Notes: a model not told the origin generated them from the letters alone. Positions 24,511 to 32,516 are shown, numbered from the stretch's first letter. The stretch: 32,516 nucleotides of DNA from Colwellia sp. (GCA_020630795.1 JAHDIK010000025.1:3251-35766); one strand, 5' to 3'. Numbers and translations are program-made.

Positions 24511-27495
24511 TTAAAAGGTGTAACGAGCGCCTAGTGCATATCGAGCACCTAAGTCATCTAAACGCCATAATTGCACAGAACTTCTGCCATGAGTACGCGA
24601 ATCTTCACTGGTAATGTTTATACCTTCGAAAAACACCGATAGTTGTTCGTTAACGTCGTAAGCAACGTTAAAATCAATTTGTGAGTATGATTCTGTAAAA
24701 CCAGGCTCATTTATGTAATGTGCTTGAGTGTTTAAGAACTTATCACGCCAGTTATATGCAATACGCGCTTGGAAGTTTTCACTTTCATACATAGCAACTA
24801 AGTTTGCTGTATCACTTAATCCCACTAATGCGAATTGTGTAATTGTAGGGTCGCCATTTACATCAAACCCAATATCACCATTTACGGTTGTGTAGTTAGC
24901 TTGAACACCAAAACCTGTTTCGCCAAAGAAGTGCTGGAACGCTATTTCCATACCGTAAATATTGGCTTCTTTGTTGTTAACATATTTAGAAACGGTAAAG
25001 TCCATCAATGGATCATCTGAATTTGCAATAATATCGTAGTCTTGCTCAAACTGTTCAGACGTTAATGAGTTGAAGTCAACACCATTTTCCATTGCTGCAA
25101 CCATAGAGAATAGATTAGTATCGTTTACTTCTATACCGTCAGCTTCTAAAGCGGCTTTTGCTGCTAAAGCACGAGGGCCAGCTGTAGCGTCACGTAACCC
25201 ATAAACATTCTCAGTAAATGGTTGGCGACCAGTAAAGTTACTCACGCGTTTATCGTAAAAGCCTACCGAAACATAGCTAGTATCTTCGAAGTACCACTCC
25301 GCAGATATATCAATATTATCTGACTCTAAAGGTACTAAGCTAGGGTCACCACTTGATGCTGTTCCTAACTGTGCACCAGCTAATATCGTTGGGTTACTTG
25401 GTCCACCCACGCCACCAGGAGCTGCGCTCAATTGATCAAAGCGAGGGCGAGCGATGGTTTTACCATATGAAAAACGAGCTTTAACATTTTCAATAACTTC
25501 AATATCGAAATCGAAGCTAGGAAGTAAGTGGTCGTAACTTGATGAACCCGAAAAGTTTTCAACACCTCCACCGTTTTTAACGTTAAAGTCATTGTTTCCT
25601 TCCCAAACTACCGCTGAAGGAAGAGCTATGTTATCAGTAGATGAAACGTCTGTACTTGCATAGCGCAAACCCGCACTCAGGTTGTATGGCATACCGCTTA
25701 ACTCACCGTCCAATTGAAATTGGAAGTATGCAGACGTTACGTCCTCTTTAATCTTACGGTTTGTGTTGTATGGGTCATGACTTAAAAAGTCAAAACCGTA
25801 TGTATCGGCAGCCCAAGCTCCAATTCTAGATGCACTACCTGTTACGCCTTCTGAATATACGTTAGAAGTATTGTAATCATCTATTAAGCTTGGAATGTTC
25901 ACTGGCGTTAGAAAGTCATCAGGAAGTTCACCAGGATTTTCTACACCCCAGTTACCCATGGTATGACGCGTATTTGATTGAAGAGCATGGCTTTCCATGG
26001 AGCGTGATTCAATACCAAATTCAATACTACCTTCGTCAAATTCGTAAAGACCACTTAAACGTACTTGGTCGATATCTGATTTTTGAGACGCTCTAGTTTT
26101 ATCTAAGATAGATGTACCAATATCAGCATTGTCTAATTGGTTGTTACAGTTTAATCCACGGCTTGCAGAACAATCATCAAAAGTCATTAACAGCTCAGGT
26201 AAGCCATTAGTAAAGTTTACGCCTTGTGCAGCGGACACGTTAGCGCCTAAGCCAGCATTTACCCAACTTCCATATTTTGCTCCAGGGCGGCTGTCAGCTG
26301 TTGAGCTATGAGCATCAAACGTAACCATGAATTGGTCGTTCATTTGGTATTCTAAATTTAGGCCAATAGATTTGTTTTCGTTTATTTGATTTAGTTCTTG
26401 CTGAGCTAAGCCTAAATCGCGAGGTGCTTGATCTCTTCTTTCTTCATTATAGCCAATGGGAGTTTTTACAGTGTTATCATCAAACACTAATGCTGATTTA
26501 TAAGTATCCATCCAAATCGATTGTTCAGCACGGTTTGCGGTAATGTCTTGCTTTGAATAAGTATAATCGAGTGTAGCCGTTAAATTTTCAACAGGGCGGT
26601 ACTGCAATGTAATTTGCGCGTTAGTACGTTCACGTTCGTTGTCTTGTACGAAATAGCGTAAATCGGAAGGTAATGAAAACAGTTGTCCAGAAGCAGGAGC
26701 ATTAGTGAGTACAACCGGCGTACCATCTTGTTGCTGCGGTATACTGCTTATATCTTCATATGCACTAGTACGCCATTGATTTACATAAGCACCGGCAGCT
26801 GAACTGTCTCGACTTTGAAAGTTGGCAGAAATTGATGCACCAAAGCGAGATTCTTCATCAGACCAGCTTAATAGGCCTGAAAGCTCAGGTGTAACATCAC
26901 TTCCTACACGGTTTGTTGTATCGTGTAATGCTTTTACGCCAAAACTAGCTTGCATACCTTCAGTATCTAGGGGTTTGCCTGTAACAATATCAATTGTTGC
27001 ACCAATACCACCAGTTGCGATGTTTGCTTTACCTGTTTTGTATACTGAAACTGATTTAATTGCATCGGACGACAAATTAGCAAAATCAAATGCACGCGTA
27101 CTTGTATCGCCTAAAGAAGCCCCCGGCATTGTACGGCCATTAAGTGTTACCATGTTAAAGTCAGGTCCAAAACCACGAACGGTAACTTTGCTTCCTTCTC
27201 CATTTGATCTATCTATTGATACACCTGTAATACGTTGAAGAGATTCTGCGAGGTTAGTATCTGGGAATTTACCTATATCTTCTGCTGATATTGCGTCAAC
27301 AACACCATTTGCGTCGCGTTTTAACCTAGTTGATTCTTTTATACTTGAGCGCATACCTGTAACTTGAATGACTTCAACTTCATCGGCACCTGATTGTTCA
27401 GCGTGTGCAAAGTTGATAGGAGCCAGCGTTGCAGTGCTTAATACAATGGATAAACTGGTTGCCAGTTTAGTTTTAGTAAATTTGTTATGTTTCAT
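24511..27495 (-). CDS. TonB-dependent outer-membrane receptor (Xanthomonas/Caulobacter type)
   Basis: This 994-residue receptor has a signal peptide cleaved near INFAHA (about residue 32) and a TonB-box-like segment DEVEVIQVTG. Its plug domain (about 50-170) includes KFPDTNLAESLQRITGVSID and VTVRGFGPDFNMVTLNGR. A 22-strand barrel ends in the C-terminal aromatic ALGARYTF. The plug sequence is that of the TonB-Xanth-Caulo subfamily, whose members often serve carbohydrate uptake. The ligand here is unknown. A GAGGGAAGG ribosome site precedes the ATG, and the promoter lies between two LacI-type palindromes. Two halogenase genes follow on the same strand; this association recurs in Xanthomonas and Caulobacter relatives. 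Confidence 0.93.
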   Translation of the reverse strand: MKHNKFTKTKLATSLSIVLSTATLAPINFAHAEQSGADEVEVIQVTGMRSSIKESTRLKRDANGVVDAISAEDIGKFPDTNLAESLQRITGVSIDRSNGEGSKVTVRGFGPDFNMVTLNGRTMPGASLGDTSTRAFDFANLSSDAIKSVSVYKTGKANIATGGIGATIDIVTGKPLDTEGMQASFGVKALHDTTNRVGSDVTPELSGLLSWSDEESRFGASISANFQSRDSSAAGAYVNQWRTSAYEDISSIPQQQDGTPVVLTNAPASGQLFSLPSDLRYFVQDNERERTNAQITLQYRPVENLTATLDYTYSKQDITANRAEQSIWMDTYKSALVFDDNTVKTPIGYNEERRDQAPRDLGLAQQELNQINENKSIGLNLEYQMNDQFMVTFDAHSSTADSRPGAKYGSWVNAGLGANVSAAQGVNFTNGLPELLMTFDDCSASRGLNCNNQLDNADIGTSILDKTRASQKSDIDQVRLSGLYEFDEGSIEFGIESRSMESHALQSNTRHTMGNWGVENPGELPDDFLTPVNIPSLIDDYNTSNVYSEGVTGSASRIGAWAADTYGFDFLSHDPYNTNRKIKEDVTSAYFQFQLDGELSGMPYNLSAGLRYASTDVSSTDNIALPSAVVWEGNNDFNVKNGGGVENFSGSSSYDHLLPSFDFDIEVIENVKARFSYGKTIARPRFDQLSAAPGGVGGPSNPTILAGAQLGTASSGDPSLVPLESDNIDISAEWYFEDTSYVSVGFYDKRVSNFTGRQPFTENVYGLRDATAGPRALAAKAALEADGIEVNDTNLFSMVAAMENGVDFNSLTSEQFEQDYDIIANSDDPLMDFTVSKYVNNKEANIYGMEIAFQHFFGETGFGVQANYTTVNGDIGFDVNGDPTITQFALVGLSDTANLVAMYESENFQARIAYNWRDKFLNTQAHYINEPGFTESYSQIDFNVAYDVNEQLSVFFEGINITSEDSRTHGRSSVQLWRLDDLGARYALGARYTF

Positions 27496-27551
27496 TGCCT
27501 TCCCTCGATTGATTCTTTTAATAATAAATCGTTTTTATAGTTTTGTGTTTT

Positions 27552-27565
27552 TGTAAGCGCTTACA
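27552..27565. promoter_or_regulatory. LacI-family operator, promoter-proximal copy
   Basis: TGTAAGCGCTTACA is a perfect 14-bp palindrome with the central CG pair typical of LacI/GalR-family sites. It lies at about +4 to +17 of the predicted receptor transcript, where a bound repressor would block elongation or promoter escape. Confidence 0.88.
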
Positions 27566-27575
27566 TTTTTTATTA

Positions 27576-27603
27576 ATCATAGCTCAAAAAAACTAAAGTT
27601 CAA
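27576..27603 (-). promoter_or_regulatory. Receptor-halogenase operon promoter
   Basis: On the minus strand TTGAAC (27598-27603) and TATGAT (27576-27581) are spaced by 16 bp. The start site is near 27569. The promoter sits wholly between the two LacI-type palindromes. Confidence 0.72.
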
Positions 27604-27614
27604 TCAATATGTTT

Positions 27615-27628
27615 TGTAAGCGCTTACA
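27615..27628. promoter_or_regulatory. LacI-family operator, upstream copy
   Basis: This is a second, identical copy of TGTAAGCGCTTACA. Its centre is 63 bp from the first, almost exactly six helical turns, placing both on the same DNA face and allowing repression by looping. It lies 11 bp upstream of the -35 box. Confidence 0.88.
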
Positions 27629-27812
27629 TTAAGCTAAAGGATTGGTTATTAAATTACAATAAATATTTGTGTAAATTTATCTATTGTTGTTTATTTCTTT
27701 GTTTTTTATATGATTTATTTTTATTTTTATTTTTATTTTTTAATGATATAAAGCGAGCAGGGTAAAGCCTTTGAGTAATAAAAAAGCGTATTACTACTTA
27801 TTTTTTAACTGG
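27629..27812. other. AT-rich intergenic DNA between the receptor and FKBP genes
   Basis: No gene is seen here. It holds a low-complexity run of T5A-type units (about 27715-27741) and a weak 7-bp inverted repeat, AGTAATA (27774-27780) with TATTACT (27789-27795). The rest is unstructured AT-rich sequence upstream of the two divergent promoters. Confidence 0.6.
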
Positions 27813-27839
27813 TTGACATGAATTGTTCTGTTTTATTAT
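27813..27839 (+). promoter_or_regulatory. Candidate promoter of the FKBP gene
   Basis: A perfect TTGACA (27813-27818) is followed after 15 bp by TATTAT (27834-27839). The spacing is short, which lowers confidence, but nothing better is present in the 85 bp before the ATG at 27899. Confidence 0.5.
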
Positions 27840-27898
27840 CTTCTATTAAATAATCCGTGTAACATTATAAATAGTTAAATTATTCAATAGGTAAGGTC

Positions 27899-28375
27899 AT
27901 GAGCAAAATTATTATTATTGTCGCGATAGTTGCATTTATAGTGTTTATGTATTTTAGAGGAAATGAAAGTAAAGAAGTAGCACTTAAAAATAAACAAGAA
28001 GGTCAGAGTTTCTTAACACAAAATAAGAATGAAGAAGGGGTGGTTGAAACACCTTCTGGACTTCAATATAAGATTTTAACACAGGGTGACGGAGACGAAA
28101 GACCTACAGCTACTGATAGAGTTAAAGTGCACTATCACGGTACGTTATTAGACGGAACTGTATTTGATAGCTCAGTTGATAGAAATGAACCAATAAGCTT
28201 TGGGTTAAACCAAGTTATAAAAGGTTGGACTGAAGGTGTTCAACTAATGAGTGTTGGTGATAAGTATCGCTTTTTCATTCCATCTGGACTTGCTTATGGA
28301 AATCGTTCTGCTGGAAAAATTACACCTTCATCTACATTAATTTTCGATGTTGAGTTGTTAGGAATTAATGAATAA
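27899..28375 (+). CDS. Membrane-anchored FKBP-type peptidyl-prolyl isomerase
   Basis: This 158-residue protein has an N-terminal hydrophobic segment (about 4-18, IIIIVAIVAFIVFMY) that should anchor it in the inner membrane. A charged linker of about 30 residues follows, then a single FKBP domain (about 52-157). Typical FKBP motifs are visible: VKVHYHGTLLDGTVFDSS, VIKGWTEGVQLMSVGDKYRF, IPSGLAYG and the final strand LIFDVELLGI. It probably assists protein folding in the periplasm by proline isomerisation. FklB/FkpA-type family members usually have an N-terminal dimerisation domain, absent here. AGGTAAGG precedes the ATG, and a terminator follows. Nothing links it to the adjacent receptor. Confidence 0.93.
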   Translation: MSKIIIIVAIVAFIVFMYFRGNESKEVALKNKQEGQSFLTQNKNEEGVVETPSGLQYKILTQGDGDERPTATDRVKVHYHGTLLDGTVFDSSVDRNEPISFGLNQVIKGWTEGVQLMSVGDKYRFFIPSGLAYGNRSAGKITPSSTLIFDVELLGINE

Positions 28376-28419
28376 TTACTTTTAAAATGTGAATAATAAA
28401 TTACTTTTTGAAATTATGA

Positions 28420-28450
28420 AGTCCCTAAAATTAATTAGGGACTTTTTTTT
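28420..28450 (+). terminator. Terminator after the FKBP gene
   Basis: AGTCCCTAA (28420-28428) pairs perfectly with TTAGGGACT (28435-28443) across AATTAA, followed by a run of eight T. The convergent PEP-CTERM gene ends 3 bp beyond it. Confidence 0.92.
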
Positions 28451-28452
28451 AT

Positions 28453-29010
28453 TTATACGTTTTTCTTTCTCGAAAACATAATAAATAAGCCAGATATGAA
28501 TAAAATTAACATAGAAGGCTCTGAAACTACGCTTGCATCGCCAAGTGCTAAATCACCGAACGCATATAAACCGCCGTTGAAATCAAAAATATCAATGATA
28601 AAGTTATCGCCTGTCGCTGTGTCAACTAAACCAGAGAAGTTATAAAACTCGAAGGCGCTTTCAATTACGTCGAATGTTAAAAATTCGATACCAGCGTTTA
28701 GGTTAGTTTCATCTACTTCGGCGGCAAATAGCCCAAATAAACCATATTGTGTAGAACTAGGATCGTTAGCTTGCTCTTCTGTGATTATATCCAAACCGAA
28801 AAGAGAAAATTCTTCCCAAGAGTTGATAATACCACTCGGGTCAGCTTTAGTTGTATCTACAGTAATTGTACCAATGGTTTCAAACACAACTTCTGCAGTT
28901 GTTAAGTCGTCAAAAATTAGGTCTTGAGTAATTAATGCAGCATTTGATGTTGCAGTGAATAAAGCGAATGTCGCAGTTAGTAAAGTATTTCGTAATAAAT
29001 GTTTAAACAT
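28453..29010 (-). CDS. PEP-CTERM-like sorted exported protein
   Basis: This 185-residue exported protein has a signal peptide (about 1-24, ending TATSNA before ALITQ). A beta-rich, acidic middle with many Phe, Asp and Glu residues follows. The C-terminal tripartite tail is VVSEPSML, a hydrophobic span (LILFISGLFIMF), then basic SRKKNV. That is the PEP-CTERM layout recognised by exosortase, with Ser in place of the first Pro. Such proteins are cleaved and exported to the surface or exopolysaccharide matrix; the role of this one is unknown. AAAGG precedes the ATG by 6 nt. It lies 85 nt downstream of the subtilase gene on the same strand. No exosortase gene is present here. Confidence 0.8.
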   Translation of the reverse strand: MFKHLLRNTLLTATFALFTATSNAALITQDLIFDDLTTAEVVFETIGTITVDTTKADPSGIINSWEEFSLFGLDIITEEQANDPSSTQYGLFGLFAAEVDETNLNAGIEFLTFDVIESAFEFYNFSGLVDTATGDNFIIDIFDFNGGLYAFGDLALGDASVVSEPSMLILFISGLFIMFSRKKNV

Positions 29011-29043
29011 GTTACACCTTTAGTTGTTGTAAAATTTTTAATA

Positions 29044-29079
29044 TCACCCTATGTACTGTTAATAAAGTAAATAGGGTGA
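29044..29079 (-). repeat. Hairpin between the subtilase and PEP-CTERM genes
   Basis: TCACCCTAT (29044-29052) and ATAGGGTGA (29071-29079) form a perfect 9-bp stem, with an inner ACT/AGT pairing. The following bases on the minus strand are AT-rich but not a U run. It may be a leaky terminator or an mRNA-processing element. Confidence 0.6.
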
Positions 29080-29095
29080 CAACTACTTTTTAAAT

Positions 29096-32000
29096 TTAAT
29101 TGTTTATTTCTAAAACTGTTGTACCTTGAGCTTGGCCTTTATCGTCATAGAAGGTTAAGCCGCCCATATAAGTGCCTTCAGTTAAACCTCTAGCCATTAT
29201 CGTTATGTTATTGTAACGGCCGTTAATAGCTCGTCTACTTGAAAATACGCGCGTACCGTTAGTTACACTATCAGCAACCCATACTGGCATCGTATAATCC
29301 ATAGTGTCTGCTCCGGCTAAATCGTATGCATGTACCCATACTAAATATACGTTACCAACATCTATATTGTTTCGAGCTTCAGGGTTAACCAGTACAACAT
29401 CTTCACTTGAACCACCTGCTAGCGACTGTCCTACTCGTGTACATAACCATTCATCACAACGATAAACGTAAATATCTAAATCAGTGCCACCTGTGCCGTC
29501 ACCGATGAAGTTATCACGCAATGAAAAACGCGCAACTTTAGTTCCTTCATTTATGTGGAAGAAGTGCGTGCCTAGACCTGCTTCATTAAACTCAAAAGAT
29601 CTATCAGGATCTTGGGTTACAGTGTTGGTAGAGCCGAATGGAGCTACTAGACCAGCAAAGTCAGTTGATGTTTTACCTGAATAAAGCATTTTAACAGGGA
29701 ATGACAATCTACCTCTGTTTAATGTACTAGATATTGTTGCAGGTACTTCAATTGAGATTTCAGGAACGGCTTTAACAGCAATAGGGCTACGAACGCTATG
29801 ACCATCTTCATCGTTCCAAGTAATTGAACCAAACACCCATTGGTTAAATAATGCATCATCAGTTTTACTAATTTCTAAGGCGTAGCTTGCAGTGCCGCCC
29901 GCAGGAACAGTAAGTAGACCAGTCTCTGTAGCATTACCTTCACTATCAAAAGTAGATACAGTAACGTTAACGCCAGTTGGTACTTCAATGCTTGCAGAGT
30001 ACGTACTTTCTGAATTGGTTGTATTTGTTACGGTACGTGTAATTGTTTCAACGCCCGATAACTCAGCTATACCAATTGAAGCAATGTTTAATTGACTTGG
30101 ATCTGTACTGAACCCAGCTTCGATTAATGAAGAACAATTAGAGCCAATGCTAGAAACATAACTTTCATTACCAATACCGCAAAGGAATGCTAAATAATCG
30201 TTATAATTTGCATCGTAAACTAATCCAGGGTCTAGTGCTTCTACCGGTGAAGCATGACCTGCACCAAAGTCAAACGGGTCTGCTGCAGTAACACCATCTT
30301 CTTTAGTTAAGTCTTGTCTTGCCGTAGTCATTAATGCTGATTTAATTTGAGCTGGCGACCATTCAGGGTTTGACTCTTTGAATAGTGCGGCTAAACCAGC
30401 TATGTGCGGGCTAGACATTGATGTACCTTGAAGATAAGCAAACGTAGAACCGTTCTCACCAAACATAGGTGTATTGGTTGTTGCTGCTAATATTTTCACG
30501 CCTGGTGCAGTGATATCTGGTTTAATAATATCGTAGCTAGCTTGGTTAGGTCCTCTAGATGAGAAGTTTGCCATTATATTACCAACTTCAATGGCATCAA
30601 TTGCTGCATTCATATCTGAAAACGTAATGTTTGTAGTTCCGGTTTCTACGCTTGCTAACAGTGCTTGGCCGTCATCAAAAGATATCATTGAACCAGGAAT
30701 AGCTACAGCTGGATCAGTACCACCCATTGCGAAAGGTGATGTTCCAGTATAAGTGTATATAATTGCTGCTATTGCACCCGCTTCTTGAGCATTAACAAAT
30801 TTTTCTGTAAATGCACATGATCCTCGAGCAATTAGCGCAACTTTACCAGCCAAGCTTTCTTGCTCAATTATTGGATTAGATCCATCAGCTGCGTCACATG
30901 CTTCAATAGCATTAGCTGCAATTACATCACCTGTTAAGTTATTTGCCGCAGGAGCAAAACCTGAAGGAACAGAAACAATCGATGTTTCAGCCAAGTCCCC
31001 TGAGTTTACATTAAGAGCTTTACCGATAACCTTTGATGTACCGCTATATGTAGATGCACCAATAGAAGTTACCCAAGGGGCAGGGGTGCCAATGGTTTCG
31101 GCGTCTGGTCCACTATTACCTGCAGATACAGAAACAAATACACCAGCTTGAGTCGCACGTAACATTGCCGCAGCTGCAGGCTGAGTAAGATCTGTTCTGC
31201 TACCACCAATAGAGAAGTTAATAACATCAACACCATCTATCACGGCCTGATCAATTGCTGCCATACTGTCACTAGGGAAACAGCCTGCTTCGTCTACACC
31301 TTCAGGCGTTTCGTAATCACTATTCCAACAAACCTTGTACATAGCAACACGTGCTCGAGGAGCTATACCGCTAACTGAACCTGCTTGTTGACCTTGTAAA
31401 ACGGCTGATACATTTTCATTACCACCGGCGGTACTAGCTGTATGAGAGCCATGTCCATCTGCATCACGAGGAGAAATAAACTCACCTAGCGCGGTTTGAA
31501 TTTCATAGACTGATTCGAAAGTATCCTTATAGTATCGTGCGCCGATGAGTTTGTTGTTACAGATAAAAGACTCTAATTCAGTTTCTTCACCAGCATCACA
31601 GCTACCATTCCAACCAAATGATGAAGGATCAGAATAAGACCCATCGTCTGCAAAGCTTGGATGTTCAGGAACAATCCCTGTGTCTAATACGCCAATAACG
31701 ATGTCTTCACCTTTAATCCCAAGAGTATGCGGCCCTGATGCGCCAGTTAAACCTAGAAACTCTGGAGTGTTAGATGTTGTTATTTTTTGAAGCTCTTCTT
31801 CCCAAACACCAACTACCTCAGGGTGAGACTCAAGCATCTCTTTTTGTTTTGGTGTTAGTTTTGCCGAAAAACCATTAAAAGTATGCTTGAATGAATGGAT
31901 AATTTTAAGAGAGCCTACTTGTTTTGCTACGTCTTGTTGGCGTTTTGCAAGAGTCTTGGCATATGCCTGCATTTTAGGTGTAGTAGCGTTGTAGTTGTTA

Positions 32001-32239
32001 CCAGCTATACCTACGACTTGATTAGATGGAAGTAACTCTCCAAATTCAGCTGCTTTAGATATACCAGGTTTATCTTTCATTTGAACAATATACAAAGAAG
32101 TGCCTTTCTTTTGAGTATTACTCTTAGAGGCCTCCTTTAAAAGCGACTTATTGCCTGCAACTTCGTTGGCACTTAAATTATATGAAGTCGCAAGAGCTAA
32201 AGTGATTATACTTCCCACTATCTTTTTTTTAAATTTCAT
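29096..32239 (-). CDS. Secreted subtilisin-like serine protease (S8) with PA domain
   Basis: This secreted protease has 1047 residues from the ATG at 32239, chosen because AGGAG lies 5 nt upstream and the next residues form a signal peptide (MKFKKKIVGSIITLALATS). The ATG at 32329 lies near the predicted transcription start. An I9-type propeptide spans about 45-150. The S8 domain holds D186 (VIGVLDTGIV), H263 (DGHGSHTAST), oxyanion N375 (SAGNSGPD) and S607 (QGTSMSSPHIAG), so it should be active. A protease-associated domain is inserted at about 440-550 (VALIARGSCAFTEKF). Fibronectin-type domains fill the C-terminal third. The extracellular substrate is unknown. It ends without a sorting signal. 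Confidence 0.92.
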   Translation of the reverse strand: MKFKKKIVGSIITLALATSYNLSANEVAGNKSLLKEASKSNTQKKGTSLYIVQMKDKPGISKAAEFGELLPSNQVVGIAGNNYNATTPKMQAYAKTLAKRQQDVAKQVGSLKIIHSFKHTFNGFSAKLTPKQKEMLESHPEVVGVWEEELQKITTSNTPEFLGLTGASGPHTLGIKGEDIVIGVLDTGIVPEHPSFADDGSYSDPSSFGWNGSCDAGEETELESFICNNKLIGARYYKDTFESVYEIQTALGEFISPRDADGHGSHTASTAGGNENVSAVLQGQQAGSVSGIAPRARVAMYKVCWNSDYETPEGVDEAGCFPSDSMAAIDQAVIDGVDVINFSIGGSRTDLTQPAAAAMLRATQAGVFVSVSAGNSGPDAETIGTPAPWVTSIGASTYSGTSKVIGKALNVNSGDLAETSIVSVPSGFAPAANNLTGDVIAANAIEACDAADGSNPIIEQESLAGKVALIARGSCAFTEKFVNAQEAGAIAAIIYTYTGTSPFAMGGTDPAVAIPGSMISFDDGQALLASVETGTTNITFSDMNAAIDAIEVGNIMANFSSRGPNQASYDIIKPDITAPGVKILAATTNTPMFGENGSTFAYLQGTSMSSPHIAGLAALFKESNPEWSPAQIKSALMTTARQDLTKEDGVTAADPFDFGAGHASPVEALDPGLVYDANYNDYLAFLCGIGNESYVSSIGSNCSSLIEAGFSTDPSQLNIASIGIAELSGVETITRTVTNTTNSESTYSASIEVPTGVNVTVSTFDSEGNATETGLLTVPAGGTASYALEISKTDDALFNQWVFGSITWNDEDGHSVRSPIAVKAVPEISIEVPATISSTLNRGRLSFPVKMLYSGKTSTDFAGLVAPFGSTNTVTQDPDRSFEFNEAGLGTHFFHINEGTKVARFSLRDNFIGDGTGGTDLDIYVYRCDEWLCTRVGQSLAGGSSEDVVLVNPEARNNIDVGNVYLVWVHAYDLAGADTMDYTMPVWVADSVTNGTRVFSSRRAINGRYNNITIMARGLTEGTYMGGLTFYDDKGQAQGTTVLEINN

Positions 32240-32333
32240 TATTGCTCCTGTTATTTTTATTTGTTGACGCTTGAAAATAGAATTAACAATTTCTTTATAA
32301 ACATCTAACGAATTTGAAGCCAAATTCAACTTA

Positions 32334-32361
32334 ATATTAACGTGCTTGTTACATTCCGCAA
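32334..32361 (-). promoter_or_regulatory. Candidate subtilase promoter
   Basis: On the minus strand TTGCGG (32356-32361) and TAATAT (32334-32339) are spaced by 16 bp. The start site would be near 32327, giving an untranslated leader of about 88 nt to the ATG at 32239. Confidence 0.45.
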
Positions 32362-32423
32362 CAACTAAATTGACTGTTTGGTTAAGGAAAGCCTAAGAAA
32401 GTGTTCGTATAAAGAGCAGATCG

Positions 32424-32439
32424 TTGAATATATATTCAA
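32424..32439. repeat. 16-bp perfect AT-rich palindrome
   Basis: TTGAATATATATTCAA is its own reverse complement. It lies about 65 bp upstream of the subtilase -35 box and 35 bp upstream of the right-edge promoter, a place where a regulator could act on either. Confidence 0.55.
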
Positions 32440-32474
32440 ACAAGCGGAAAAAGGTAATTTTTTACAAAAAAGAC

Positions 32475-32502
32475 TTGCGTGCAGAGAAAAGATCGTTAGA
32501 AT
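32475..32502 (+). promoter_or_regulatory. Probable stable-RNA promoter at the right edge
   Basis: TTGCGT (32475-32480) and TAGAAT (32497-32502) are spaced by 16 bp and followed by a GCGCTCC discriminator. This GC discriminator is the pattern of stringently controlled rRNA/tRNA promoters. The gene it drives lies outside the window. Confidence 0.65.
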
Positions 32503-32516
32503 GCGCTCCACTTCTT

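Noticed and set aside
26822..27238. 138-codon open frame antisense to the TonB-dependent receptor
   Set aside because: It lies inside the plug-coding region of an intact receptor gene and shows no recognisable domain.
27715..27741. T5A repeat run as a possible CRISPR or tandem repeat element
   Set aside because: It is simple AT-rich low-complexity DNA with no spacers or unit structure.
32240..32329. Upstream ATG start for the subtilase
   Set aside because: It would bury the signal peptide 30 residues inside the protein; the ATG at 32239 has a good ribosome site.

Overview
This 32.5 kb, AT-rich, intact chromosomal window looks like a marine gammaproteobacterium of the order Alteromonadales, probably near Colwelliaceae. 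That placement is an inference from protein resemblance, the E. coli-like his and tRNA gene orders, a PEP-CTERM protein and a large TonB-dependent receptor of the Xanthomonas/Caulobacter type. No insertion sequence, phage or CRISPR array was seen. Most of the window is core genome; the accessory-looking part is about 21.3-32.3 kb.

Layout. 1-350: a tRNA operon on the minus strand (Met-Leu-Gln, as in E. coli metT-leuW-glnU) with its own GC-discriminator promoter. 489-1282: an ElaA-type acetyltransferase and a small unknown protein. 1411-8925: the complete hisGDCBHAFI(E) operon on the minus strand, with promoter, a 14-residue leader peptide holding five consecutive His codons, a transcription attenuator and a final terminator. 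9071-16700, plus strand: a small acidic unknown, yoaA, tsaB, a small unknown overlapping an M50B-like membrane protein, an Slp-family lipoprotein, an alpha/beta hydrolase and fadD. The yoaA/tsaB/slp/fadD neighbourhood is also found in E. coli. 16748-21348: a YciK-type reductase (minus), a VolA/Pla-1-type surface lipase lipoprotein (plus) and sohB (plus).

21375-27628, minus strand: a TonB-dependent receptor followed by two flavin-dependent (tryptophan-type) halogenases. The receptor promoter is bracketed by two identical perfect LacI-type palindromes 63 bp apart. 27899-28375: a membrane-anchored FKBP prolyl isomerase. 28453-32239, minus strand: a PEP-CTERM-like protein downstream of a large secreted subtilisin-like protease. 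The right edge carries a probable stable-RNA promoter pointing out of the window.

How the genes work together. FadR-like operators lie upstream of both fadD and the surface lipase. This suggests one fatty-acid-responsive circuit: the lipase frees fatty acids outside the cell and FadD activates them on entry. The receptor and halogenases form one transcription unit, probably controlled by a LacI-family regulator not encoded here. A terminator after the receptor should lower halogenase expression relative to it. The native substrates of the receptor and halogenases are unknown, and this unit is the most interesting candidate system in the window.
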